64,000 bases of DNA from Gluconacetobacter johannae. GTDB lineage: Bacteria > Pseudomonadota > Alphaproteobacteria > Acetobacterales > Acetobacteraceae. The translations under genes and the position numbers were made by a program. The notes beneath the pieces were generated by a model, which was not told where the DNA came from, searched no databases, and was given only the letters and a program-made list of their open reading frames with translations. The stretch lies in contig NZ_JABEQH010000006.1 of assembly GCF_014174305.1 (NCBI RefSeq), positions 124,001 through 188,000 of the forward strand, given 5' to 3'. Shown piece after piece: positions 16,344 to 25,161 of the stretch (within the stretch, counting starts at the first letter, position 1; every line of letters begins with the position of its first letter).

Positions 16344-18891
16344 TGCCTGCGTTGCCGTCCTCGGCCTGCAATACCGTATAGGGCGTCAGGGCGTCCCGGA
16401 CCTTGCCCATCTCCTGCCGGACGGCGTGCAGGTGCCCCAGCGTCCTGTCGGGTGCGACGTGGCCGCCGATGCCGCGCCACTCGTGACACAGGGCGGCCAG
16501 GCGTTCCGCCCCGACATTTCCCGCGGCGCTACGCAGGGCATGGGCCTCGTCCAGCAGGCCGGCCCGGTCGCCCGCCTCCAGCGCCCGATCCATCCGGTCG
16601 ATGATGGCATCGGCATCGGTCAGGAATTCGCCGATGACCTCGGCCCGGAACCGGTCGCCGCCCAACGTCTGCAGATCCTGCACCATCTTCCGGTTGATCG
16701 TCGCCGCCGGAAACGGAACGACGACGGTCTCGTCCGCCGGCAGGTCCGTGGGCATATCCGCGACGGGGAGGTCGATCCCGGCGGGCCTCGGCCGCCTCTG
16801 CCCCGCCTCGGGGGGCGCCAGCGCGTCGATGGTTTCCAGCAGGGCGTCGATCTCGACCGGTTTCAGCAGGAAGCCGCTCATGCCCGCGTCCCGGCAGCGC
16901 TGCCGCGCCTCGGGCGTGCCATCGGCCGTCAACGCCACGATCGGCAGGGCGGGGCCGCCGCCGACCTCGGAAAACCGATAGAGTTTCGTCGCCTCGATCC
17001 CGTTCATCACGGGCATGTTGATGTCCATGAGAACGAGGTCGAACGGCTCCTGCTCCAGCATGTCCAGGGCGTCCTCGCCGTTGCCGGCGACCCGCCACCG
17101 GTGCCCCGCCCGGTCGAGAATCTTGCCCAGCACCTTCTGGTTGACCGGATTGTCCTCGACCAGAAGAATATTCAGCGACCGCTCGGCCCCGCCGGCCCCC
17201 ATCCCCCCATCGACCACCCTGCCGTCCTCGCGAGGCGGGAGCAGACCGTCCACGATCGTCAGGACGGACGATAGCGCGGCATCGTCGGCCTCGGGCGACA
17301 GGATCGAGACGAACCGGCAACGCAGGGTCTCGGGCGGCAATCCTGCCCCGGCATCCCGGTCCAGCAGGATGGTCGGGAACGGCGCCCCGTCGGCGTCGGA
17401 TGCGTCGGCGTCGGATGCGTCGCCGGCGGTCATGTCCGTCAGCAGGACCGACCGGCAGTCCGGCCGACGCATCAGCGCCGCCGCCGCCGCCCCGGTCGTG
17501 GCGACCACCACCCGGACGCCATGCCGCGCCAGACGCGCGACACTCCCGGCCTGGCCATCCTCCCGGCTGGTCAGCAGCACGATGTCCGGCCACGGCCCGG
17601 CCGGCAGCCGCTCGGGCGATCCGGGCAGGGACGACGGGGCGACCGGCTTCATCGGCATGACGAACCAGAAGACGCTGCCCGCGCCAACGACGCTGGACAC
17701 CCCGATCTCGCCGCCCAGCAGGTCCACAAGCTGCCGGCAGATGGCCAGCCCCAGCCCGGTGCCGCCGAAACGGTCCATCACCGTGTCGTCCGCCTGGGTG
17801 AAGGTCTCGAACACCCGCGCCTGCGCGGCGGGGGAAATGCCGATCCCGGTATCCGACACCTCGACGCGCAGGCTGGTGCCGCCGTCGCGCAGCGGTGTCC
17901 CGTCGACCGCGATGACCACATGTCCGTGCTCGGTGAACTTGACGGCATTTCCCGCGAGGTTGAGCAGGATGTCCCGCAGATGCCGCTCGTCCCCCTCCAG
18001 CCGGACCGGCGTGCGCGCGGTCACATGGCAGGCCAGCGTCAGGCCCTTCGCCCGTGCATCGACGCCGACGATCCGCTCGACCTCGCGCAGGACCGCAAGC
18101 AGATCGAACGGGTGCAGGCGGACGGGCATCCGCCCTTCCTCGATCCGGGAAAAATCGAGAAGATCCTCGATCATGCCCAGCAGCGACGATCCGGCCTCCC
18201 CGATCGTACGCACCATGTCGCGCTGCTCGGCATTCAGCACCATATCGTCCAGCAGGCGGCTCATGCCGATCACGGCGTTGAGCGGCGTACGCAGTTCGTG
18301 GCTGACGCTGGCCAGGAACAATGTCTTGGCGCGGCTTGCCTCCTCGGCCCGTCGCCGGGTCTGCGACAGGAAGCGGATGAGCGACGCCGAATAAAGCGGA
18401 ATAATCAGCAGCCCGCCGACCAGCCCCGCGAACAGATATCCCGTGTCCCGCCACATCGTCAGCCCATGGACGGCGATGGCGAAACTCGCGGCGCCGACAC
18501 ACGCCGCGCCCGCCAGATAGCCCAGCCCGAAGCGGAAGCCGTACCCCAGGATCGCCCAGAGATAGATCGGATAGAGCGGGACCACCGCGACGTCGCCCAG
18601 GTGCATGCCCAGCGAGAGGAAGATGAAGTCCCAGAACATCTGCCCGATGCGGCGGATCGCCGACGGGGACGGAAACAGCACCAGGGCCACCGCGACCACG
18701 ATGCCCCCCGCCAGGAAGCTGTCGCAGACGCCCGACAGCACCAGCATCCTGTGCAGCGTCAGCGTTCCGTAAAGGTACGACCCGATCAGGTAGGCCTGTA
18801 TGAGGCACGAGATCGCCAGACGGTTCAGGACGATCTGATGTTCGCCATCCCCGCCGCGCTTCATCCGCGACAGGATCTTACGCACCCACAT
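16333..18891 (-). CDS. rpfC: RpfC-like hybrid sensor histidine kinase (TM sensor-HisKA-HATPase-REC-HPt)
   Basis: 852 residues. Order: an N-terminal multi-helix membrane sensor (about 1-175) with the RpfC-type stretch LYPIYLWAILGYGFRFG; HisKA with FLASVSHELRTPLNAVIGM (His about 198); HATPase with NAVKFTE, DTGIGIS and GGTGLGLAI; a degenerate receiver-like region (about 435-530); a true receiver LNILLVEDNPVNQK with phospho-Asp about 623 in LVLMDINMPVMNG and KP further on; and a C-terminal HPt with DEAHALRSAAGNVGA (His about 784). This is the RpfC phosphorelay architecture, which senses DSF in xanthomonads. It lies 74 bp downstream of the RpfG-like gene on the same strand and converges with rpfF. 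Confidence 0.85.
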   Translation of the reverse strand: MWVRKILSRMKRGGDGEHQIVLNRLAISCLIQAYLIGSYLYGTLTLHRMLVLSGVCDSFLAGGIVVAVALVLFPSPSAIRRIGQMFWDFIFLSLGMHLGDVAVVPLYPIYLWAILGYGFRFGLGYLAGAACVGAASFAIAVHGLTMWRDTGYLFAGLVGGLLIIPLYSASLIRFLSQTRRRAEEASRAKTLFLASVSHELRTPLNAVIGMSRLLDDMVLNAEQRDMVRTIGEAGSSLLGMIEDLLDFSRIEEGRMPVRLHPFDLLAVLREVERIVGVDARAKGLTLACHVTARTPVRLEGDERHLRDILLNLAGNAVKFTEHGHVVIAVDGTPLRDGGTSLRVEVSDTGIGISPAAQARVFETFTQADDTVMDRFGGTGLGLAICRQLVDLLGGEIGVSSVVGAGSVFWFVMPMKPVAPSSLPGSPERLPAGPWPDIVLLTSREDGQAGSVARLARHGVRVVVATTGAAAAALMRRPDCRSVLLTDMTAGDASDADASDADGAPFPTILLDRDAGAGLPPETLRCRFVSILSPEADDAALSSVLTIVDGLLPPREDGRVVDGGMGAGGAERSLNILLVEDNPVNQKVLGKILDRAGHRWRVAGNGEDALDMLEQEPFDLVLMDINMPVMNGIEATKLYRFSEVGGGPALPIVALTADGTPEARQRCRDAGMSGFLLKPVEIDALLETIDALAPPEAGQRRPRPAGIDLPVADMPTDLPADETVVVPFPAATINRKMVQDLQTLGGDRFRAEVIGEFLTDADAIIDRMDRALEAGDRAGLLDEAHALRSAAGNVGAERLAALCHEWRGIGGHVAPDRTLGHLHAVRQEMGKVRDALTPYTVLQAEDGNAGTPR
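17389..17418. repeat. Two tandem copies of a 15-bp unit in the kinase gene
   Basis: Unit GTCGGCGTCGGATGC occurs twice without change and then begins a third time. It encodes an Asp/Ala/Ser linker (DASDADASDADG) inside the degenerate receiver-like region. Confidence 0.85.
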
Positions 18892-18965
18892 GGGCCATCA
18901 CTTCTTCAGGGTTCCGCTGTCCTGCCGGCATTCCACGAACCCCGTCGCCTGCCGCCGGGCCGGCG

Positions 18966-21110
18966 TCAATTCTCCGGGGTGCCGGCCGCATCCGGCAGGG
19001 CCGGTGTCGGGGCCGGCAGCACCAGGGCCCCACAGTCGATCGCCGCCCGCAGCCGCTCCGGCGACACGGGACGGCCGAAATAGAAGCCCTGCGCCTCCTG
19101 GCAATTCTGGTCCTCCAGCCAGCGCAGCTGGTCCTCCCGCTCGATCCCCTCGGCGATGACCTTGATTCCCAGATTTTCCCCCAGGGCGAGGATCGCCTTG
19201 ATGATCGTGCGGCTTCCCGACGAGGAATCGATCTCCCGGATAAAGGCGGAATCGATCTTGAGGCGGCGGATCGGCAGTTTCGTCAGATAGTTCAGGGACG
19301 CATATCCCGTACCGAAATCGTCGATGGTGATCGACACCCCCATCTGCTGCAAGGCCGTCAGTTGGGGGCTGGCCACTTCGGGATTTTCGATCAGCGCGGT
19401 TTCGGTCAGCTCCAGCTCCAGAAACGCGGGGTCCAGCCCGGTCTCGGCGATGGCGTCGGTCACCAGCTGGTAGACATCGTGCTGGCGAAAGAGAACGCCC
19501 GACAGGTTGACCGCCACGCGCAGCGGCATGCCGTCGCATTTCCACTGCGCCGCCTGGCGACAGGCCTCGCGCAGGGACCAGACGGTCATCGGCACGATCA
19601 GACCCGTCTCCTCCGCCAGGGGCAGGAACCGTCCGGGATAGATCAGTTCGCCATCCGGCTTCATCCACCGGATCAGGGCCTCGACCCCGATGACGGTGCC
19701 CGAGCGCAGGTCGATCTCCGGCTGGTAGTGCAGGACGAATTCCTCGTTGCCCACCGCGTTGCCCAGGGCCTGCTCCAGCTCGGTCGCCGCGGAAAACGCC
19801 TGTTCCATCGCGGCATCGAAAAACGCGTAACGGCACCGCCCTTCGTTCTTGGCCTTGTACATGGCCAGGTCCGCATGCTTGAGCAACGTCTCGAAGGTCG
19901 CGTCGTCGTCCAGGAACAGGGTCACGCCGATGCTGGCGCCGACATTCATCGCCCGCTCGCCCAGGACAAACGGGCGGGCGAAGATACCCACGATCCGTTC
20001 GGCCAGTTCGGCGGCGGCGGCCGCGTCCGCGATGTCGTGGACGATCGCGAATTCGTCGCCCCCCAGGCGCGCGATGATCGCGGCATGCGGCAGGGCCGTC
20101 CGCAACCGGACGGCGACCTTACGCAGCAGCAGGTCCCCGACCGTATGGCCCTGGGTATCGTTGACGCCCTTGAAACGGTCCAGGTCCAGCAACAGGAAGG
20201 CGAAGGGCAACCCCTCCCCCCGCCGCTGGCCCACCATCGCCTGCATCTCGACCTCCAGCTTCGACCGGCTGGGCAGGCCGGTCAGCTGGTCGTAATAGGC
20301 CAGATGGTGCAGTTCCCACTCGGCCTTCTTCCGGTCGGTGATGTCCAGCGAGGTGGTCAGGACGTAGCGCTGCCCGGTGGCATCGTCGTGAAGCGGGACC
20401 TTGGAGGTCAGCAGCACGCGCTCCATCCCGTACCGGTCGGCAATGGTTTCCTCGTAGCGCGCCGTCGGCAGCCCGGTTTCCAGCACCTGGCGGTCGCGAA
20501 GCTGCGACGCCGCACTGCCCGGCCCCTGCCGGGCGCCCAGCACCCTGGCGTGAAACTTGTTGGCGAAAATATAGTTCCCGTTCGCGTCCGTCGCGCTGAC
20601 CATGGCCGGCACCGTGTCGATGACCTGCAGCAGCTTGTCGCGACTGCCCCGCAGGGTCTCGGCATGCGCCTGGCGGCTGCTTTCCAGCTCCTGTTCCAGT
20701 TGGACAGCCCTGACGCGCGTGCGCCGCCGATGCCAGCTGAGCTGCAGCAGGTTGCGCGCGCGCGTCAGGAATTCGGTATGATCGACGGGGCTGAGCAGGA
20801 AATCCGTGGCCCCCGCTTCCAGCGCGTTGAGGCGGTAGTCGCGGTCCTCATACGCCGTCACCACGATGACGGGCAGGTCCTGCCCCCAGCCCAGGCTCCG
20901 GATGCGGGCGGTGAAGGCCGCCCCGTCCATCAGGGGCATCTTGTAATCCGTTACGATCAGGTCGGGGATATTGTCGTCGCCGAACCAGTCCAGCGCCTCG
21001 ATCGGCGTCGCGAAAACCTCGACCTGGATGTCGGACCCCAGCGTCATCGCCAGTCGCGCGAAGATCGTCCGATTGGTGGAACGGTCGTCAACGATGGCAA
21101 CAAGTCGCAT
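18966..21110 (-). CDS. Response regulator with REC-PAS-GGDEF-EAL domains (RpfG-like position)
   Basis: 714 residues. The N-terminal receiver (about 1-125) begins LVAIVDDRSTNRTIFARL and has phospho-Asp about 55 in DLIVTDYKMPLMDG. It resembles the RpfG receiver, but the conserved Lys of KP is Ser (FLLSPVD). A PAS domain follows (about 165-280, TVPAMVSATDANGNYIFANK). GGDEF is intact (IARLGGDEFAIV, about 350) without an upstream RxxD inhibitory site. The EAL domain is intact: GVEALIRW, NLSGVLFRQ, LELTETALIE, IDDFGTGYASLNY, VIAEGIE and AQGFYFG. It should make and/or degrade cyclic di-GMP. It forms an operon with the RpfC-like kinase. Xanthomonas RpfG instead carries HD-GYP. Confidence 0.85.
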   Translation of the reverse strand: MRLVAIVDDRSTNRTIFARLAMTLGSDIQVEVFATPIEALDWFGDDNIPDLIVTDYKMPLMDGAAFTARIRSLGWGQDLPVIVVTAYEDRDYRLNALEAGATDFLLSPVDHTEFLTRARNLLQLSWHRRRTRVRAVQLEQELESSRQAHAETLRGSRDKLLQVIDTVPAMVSATDANGNYIFANKFHARVLGARQGPGSAASQLRDRQVLETGLPTARYEETIADRYGMERVLLTSKVPLHDDATGQRYVLTTSLDITDRKKAEWELHHLAYYDQLTGLPSRSKLEVEMQAMVGQRRGEGLPFAFLLLDLDRFKGVNDTQGHTVGDLLLRKVAVRLRTALPHAAIIARLGGDEFAIVHDIADAAAAAELAERIVGIFARPFVLGERAMNVGASIGVTLFLDDDATFETLLKHADLAMYKAKNEGRCRYAFFDAAMEQAFSAATELEQALGNAVGNEEFVLHYQPEIDLRSGTVIGVEALIRWMKPDGELIYPGRFLPLAEETGLIVPMTVWSLREACRQAAQWKCDGMPLRVAVNLSGVLFRQHDVYQLVTDAIAETGLDPAFLELELTETALIENPEVASPQLTALQQMGVSITIDDFGTGYASLNYLTKLPIRRLKIDSAFIREIDSSSGSRTIIKAILALGENLGIKVIAEGIEREDQLRWLEDQNCQEAQGFYFGRPVSPERLRAAIDCGALVLPAPTPALPDAAGTPEN

Positions 21111-21583
21111 TCAAGCCTCGGCTGGATCGGAAGTCTGGGCTGGACCGCCCGGCATGGCAAACGCCTGAATCCACGCCGCAATGCGGCACACGCATCGTCA
21201 TCGTATCGAGGGCCGTCCCCTTGCCCGGTATCGTATCGGCCCAGCCGGTTTCCCAATGCATTGGGCAACAGCATGGAGCATGACACAGCCCGGTTGCCAA
21301 GCTTTTTTCCGCCCCGGCCCCGCCGCACGCCCGGCCATCGTCCCCGCAGACCGGACAATGCCGACTGTCACAAAAGAGACACACCGGTATCGAAATATTT
21401 TTCCGCCTGCTGTTCAGGGCCGATGCGGCCCCCAATTTCACATTAAGTTGTTGGAATAACCTCAAAAGAAACACCGCACATTATCGTTGCGGAACAAAAA
21501 AGATAATCATATACGATATAAGCAATGGATCGTCGTCCGAGGGTCCACCATGCGAACAGAAAACATGAAGGGCGTGGAGCACA
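21111..21583. other. Divergent intergenic region between RpfG-like gene and TonB receptor
   Basis: About 470 bp without a supported gene. It becomes AT-rich from about 21360 and must contain promoters for both divergent genes. A candidate for the plus strand is listed separately. Confidence 0.5.
21487..21515 (+). promoter_or_regulatory. Candidate sigma70-type promoter for the TonB receptor gene
   Basis: TTGCGG, a 17-base spacer, then TATACG, about 70 bp before the start codon in an AT-rich stretch. Pattern match only. Confidence 0.35.
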
Positions 21584-24061
21584 ATGAGACGGAACAGCGT
21601 GACATGGGCGTTGCTGGCCACGACCATGTTTGTCTCGGGCGGGGGCGCGGCGTCTCTCGCCGCCCCCGCGCACAAGGCGCGGCACACCGCGACCAAGGCG
21701 GCCGCCAGCCCGGCCGCCTCCGCCGTCGCCGCCGCCCCGGTCGCGGCCACGGCGCCGGCCGCACCCGTCGTCCATCACCGTACGGCGCTGCCCCGCACCG
21801 CCTCGGCCGAGGAAGTCGGCGTGACGGCCCGCCATCTGGTGCGGGGCGCCGATATCTCGGTCGGTTCCGAAATGATCTCGCGGGCGGTGCCGGGCACCAA
21901 CCCGCTGAAGGTGCTGGCGTCCCAACCGGGCATCATGTTCCAGTCGGATGACCCGCAGGGCGTCGATACCTGGTCCACGCAGATCTACATGCACGGCTTC
22001 ATGCAGAACCAGATCGGCACGACGCTGGACGACATCCCGCTGGGCGAACTTGTCTATCGCAACTATAACGGCCTCAATCCGGTCCAGGCCATCAGCTCGG
22101 AAAACGTGCAGCGCCTGAACGTCTCGATGGGCGCCGGCGCCGAGGAAGTCGCCAGCACCAACAATCTGGGCGGCTCGATCGAGTATGTGTCCTCCGACCC
22201 GAAGAACAAGATGGGCGCGACGCTGGCCCAGACCTTCGGCAGCAACAGCCTGTTCCACACCTTCATCCGCCTGGACAGCGGCAAGCTGAACAGCTCCGGC
22301 ACCAAGTTCTACGTGTCCTACATGCGTAACGACACGGACAAGTGGAAGGGCGGCGGCATCCAGTTCATGCAGCAGGTCAACGCGAAGGTGGTCCAGCCTG
22401 TCGGCGAAAACAGCCGCATCTCCGCGTTCTTCGACTACAGCAACCTGGCCCAGTTCAACTACCAGGATTACTCGCTGGATATCTGGAAGAACGGCGGAAA
22501 CAATATCGACAACTACTATAACGGAAAATACAGCGGCTATCAGGCCGCCTACGCCGCCGCGCTGTGCACCGCCTACAGCTCACCCCAGCCCGGGTGCGCC
22601 TATCCGGCCAGCCTCAGCAAGATCACCGACAAGGCCGACGCCGCCTATTATGACGGCGCAACCGCCGTTACCGACTATTTCGGCGGCCTGACAGGCGATT
22701 TCCAGCTGACCGATCGCATGCGCTGGAAGACGACGGTCTACGGCCACGGCGAGACCAGCCACCTGACCTGGTCCAACCCGTTCTACCCCTCGCCGAACGG
22801 CGCGCCGATGTTCGAACAGGTGAAGGAACCGGGCATCCAGCGTTTCGGCATCCTGTCGTCCGTCACCTACGACATCGCCCATAACCACATCAGCGGCGGC
22901 GTCTGGTACGAGAACAACAAGTTCGTGTCGAGCATGGTCGGCTACGAACAGCCCCTGCTGGGCCAGGGCGATCCGATCTACACCATCGGCGATTATTCCA
23001 AGCTGACCCCGTTCATGAAACTCTTCGGGCAGACCACCAACACCAACACCTTCACCGCGTTCGTGGAAGACACCTACCATCCGGTCCGCAACCTCGACCT
23101 GCATTTCGGCTTCAAGTCGCTGCTCAACACGTCGCGCGCGGGCGACGGGTATTACAACAACGCCTATTACGGCACCAACGATTCCTCGGCGGCGGGCACG
23201 CTGACCTCGGCCGCCGCCTTCCTGCCGCATATCAGCGCGGACTGGCACTTCCTGCAGCATCATGAACTGTTCTTCGACGTCTCCGAGAACATGCACGCCT
23301 ACCCGCAGGCGCAGTTCAAGACGGCGGCATCCCCCTTCGCGGTGACGCAGGCGGCTTACAACTATGCCTTGCCGACCCTGAAGCCGGAAACCGACTGGGC
23401 CTATTCGGTGGGATACCGCTTTACGCATCGCCTGCTCAGCGCGTCGCTCTACGCCTATCACGTCGACTACAAGAACCGTCTGCAGGCTATCCAGAGCGGC
23501 CCGCCCGTGAACCCGCTCTTTTCGGTGGTGAACGTGGGCGGCGTGACGATGAACGGCGTCGATGCCGGCCTGACGCTGACACCGGTCGAAGGGCTCTCGC
23601 TGTTCAACAGCGTCAGCTACAATCACTCGACCTATGACGACAACATCACGCAAACCACCTCGGCTGGTCCCGTGGTTTCCCATATCGCGGGCAGCCAGGT
23701 CGTCGCCTATCCGCGCTTCATGTACAAATCGAGCCTGGCCTACGAATGGGGCGACCTGCTGGCGCATATCGACGCGTCCTACATGTCGCAGCGCAACCTC
23801 AGCTACGACGGCGCCTTCAAGGTTCCCAGCTACTGGCTGGCCAACGCGGGCCTGCGTTACCGCCTGGGCAACATGGGCAAGTATAACCGCCATCTCGGGT
23901 TCATGCAGAACCTGACCTTCGACTTCAACGTCTACAACCTCGCCAACGAGACCTATGTCGCGACGATGGGCGAAAACGGCTTCAACCTGTCGTCCGATGC
24001 CCAGTCCTTCGAACTCGGCGCGCCGCGTCAGTTCTTCGGTTCCGTGCGCGTCGAATTCTGA
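21584..24061 (+). CDS. TonB-dependent outer-membrane receptor
   Basis: 825 residues; GGAGCACA precedes the ATG. A signal peptide (cleaved near SLAA-PA) is followed by an Ala/Pro/Thr-rich linker, then EEVGVTARHL, which resembles a TonB box. Next comes a plug domain (NPLKVLASQPGIMFQSDD, QIYMHGFMQNQIGTTLDDIPLG, ASTNNLGGSIEYVSSDPK) and a long beta-barrel rich in Tyr/Asn ending in RQFFGSVRVEF with terminal Phe. It imports a large ligand such as a siderophore, cobalamin or oligosaccharide across the outer membrane with TonB energy. Nothing nearby fixes the substrate. Monocistronic, with a clear terminator after it. Confidence 0.9.
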   Translation: MRRNSVTWALLATTMFVSGGGAASLAAPAHKARHTATKAAASPAASAVAAAPVAATAPAAPVVHHRTALPRTASAEEVGVTARHLVRGADISVGSEMISRAVPGTNPLKVLASQPGIMFQSDDPQGVDTWSTQIYMHGFMQNQIGTTLDDIPLGELVYRNYNGLNPVQAISSENVQRLNVSMGAGAEEVASTNNLGGSIEYVSSDPKNKMGATLAQTFGSNSLFHTFIRLDSGKLNSSGTKFYVSYMRNDTDKWKGGGIQFMQQVNAKVVQPVGENSRISAFFDYSNLAQFNYQDYSLDIWKNGGNNIDNYYNGKYSGYQAAYAAALCTAYSSPQPGCAYPASLSKITDKADAAYYDGATAVTDYFGGLTGDFQLTDRMRWKTTVYGHGETSHLTWSNPFYPSPNGAPMFEQVKEPGIQRFGILSSVTYDIAHNHISGGVWYENNKFVSSMVGYEQPLLGQGDPIYTIGDYSKLTPFMKLFGQTTNTNTFTAFVEDTYHPVRNLDLHFGFKSLLNTSRAGDGYYNNAYYGTNDSSAAGTLTSAAAFLPHISADWHFLQHHELFFDVSENMHAYPQAQFKTAASPFAVTQAAYNYALPTLKPETDWAYSVGYRFTHRLLSASLYAYHVDYKNRLQAIQSGPPVNPLFSVVNVGGVTMNGVDAGLTLTPVEGLSLFNSVSYNHSTYDDNITQTTSAGPVVSHIAGSQVVAYPRFMYKSSLAYEWGDLLAHIDASYMSQRNLSYDGAFKVPSYWLANAGLRYRLGNMGKYNRHLGFMQNLTFDFNVYNLANETYVATMGENGFNLSSDAQSFELGAPRQFFGSVRVEF

Positions 24062-24073
24062 TCCGCACGGCTT

Positions 24074-24142
24074 CCCCCTTCCCCGGAAGGGGGAGATGTT
24101 TCCCAGGACGGGGCCGAACGCAGGTTCGGCCCCTCTTTTTTT
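24074..24142 (+). terminator. Rho-independent terminator of the TonB receptor gene (double hairpin)
   Basis: First hairpin 24074-24093 (CCCCCTTCC / GGAAGGGGG), then a 10-bp stem 24110-24119 / 24124-24133 (GGGGCCGAAC / GTTCGGCCCC, loop GCAG) followed by TCTTTTTTT. Confidence 0.92.
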
Positions 24143-24160
24143 GCCCGTGGCAACGCGCCT

Positions 24161-25087
24161 CTAATATCCCCGTCCGCGGTCCACCAGCCCGACGGGCGTC
24201 TGCCCGGCCCGCAGCCGGCGCAGATTGTCCACCAACTGGTGGGCGGCGCTGGCCGGCGTGGTGTCGCTGGCCACATGCGGGGTGAGGGTAATGCCCGGAT
24301 GGTCCCAGAACGGATGATCCGCCGGCAGCGGTTCCTGCCCCGCCACATCCAGGATCGCGTGGGACAGATGCCCCGACTCCAGGGCCGCCAGCAGGTCGGC
24401 CTCCACCACATGGCCGCCGCGCCCGCAATTGATGACGCCGGCGCCTTGCGGCAGGGCGGCGAAGGTACGGGCGGACAGGATGCCCCGCGTCTCGTCGGTC
24501 AGCGGCAGCAGGCAGATCAGGATGTCCGTCCGGTGCAGGAACGCGGCCAGGGTGTCGTGTCCGGCAAAGCAGGTCACGCCGTCGATGGCGTGGGCACCAC
24601 GGCTCCATCCCGCGCAGGCGAAGCCGAACAGATGCAGCCGCCGCAGCAGCGCCGCCCCCAGGACACCCAGCCCCAGCACCCCCACCCGGCGGTCCCGCGC
24701 CAGGGGCTGGGCCTGCGGACGCCATTCATGCGCGGCCTGCGACCGGCGATAGGCCGGCGCCTGCCGATGCAGCGCCAGCGTGGCCCACACGCCGTATTCG
24801 ACCATCATGTCCGTCAGCGCGGGGTCCACGATCCGCACCAGGCTGACGCCGTCGGGCAGGCCGAGCGACAGGAACTGATCCACCCCCGCCCCTTCCGAAA
24901 AGACAGCCCGCAGGTTGGGAAAGCGCGTCATGAGGTCGGACGGGGGTTTCCATGTCAGCAGGTGGGTCACCGCCGCCGGATCGCCCACGTCGGGCCAGAT
25001 GCGGACATCCAGATCCGGCGCCAGCGCCGACAGGGCGGACCGCCAGGCGGCACTGCGCGCGGATGACGTTCGGATGACAAGGGACAT
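24161..25087 (-). CDS. D-isomer 2-hydroxyacid dehydrogenase (glyoxylate/hydroxypyruvate reductase A-like)
   Basis: 308 residues from the ATG at 25087 (AGGAACG upstream). It reduces a 2-oxoacid (glyoxylate or hydroxypyruvate in GhrA) with NAD(P)H in the cytoplasm. Marks: VGVLGLGVLGAALLRRL (nucleotide fold), LICLLPLTDETRGIL, INCGRGGHVVE with the substrate Arg, LDVAGQEPLP with the Glu, and LTPHVASDTTP with the catalytic His. Length matches GhrA (about 310). The 5' neighbour is dinB, 74 bp away on the same strand. The true substrate is not shown. Confidence 0.85.
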   Translation of the reverse strand: MSLVIRTSSARSAAWRSALSALAPDLDVRIWPDVGDPAAVTHLLTWKPPSDLMTRFPNLRAVFSEGAGVDQFLSLGLPDGVSLVRIVDPALTDMMVEYGVWATLALHRQAPAYRRSQAAHEWRPQAQPLARDRRVGVLGLGVLGAALLRRLHLFGFACAGWSRGAHAIDGVTCFAGHDTLAAFLHRTDILICLLPLTDETRGILSARTFAALPQGAGVINCGRGGHVVEADLLAALESGHLSHAILDVAGQEPLPADHPFWDHPGITLTPHVASDTTPASAAHQLVDNLRRLRAGQTPVGLVDRGRGY

Positions 25088-25161
25088 GGTGCGGCGTTCC
25101 TGCAAGGCGAGGCCCGATTTATGGACGCCCACCCCGTACCCGGCAAGAATCGCCCCCGATG

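Noticed and set aside
19362-21446. Long plus-strand open frame opposite the GGDEF-EAL gene
   Set aside because: Composition biased to Gln/Arg/Gly/His and fully overlaps a gene with intact catalytic motifs.
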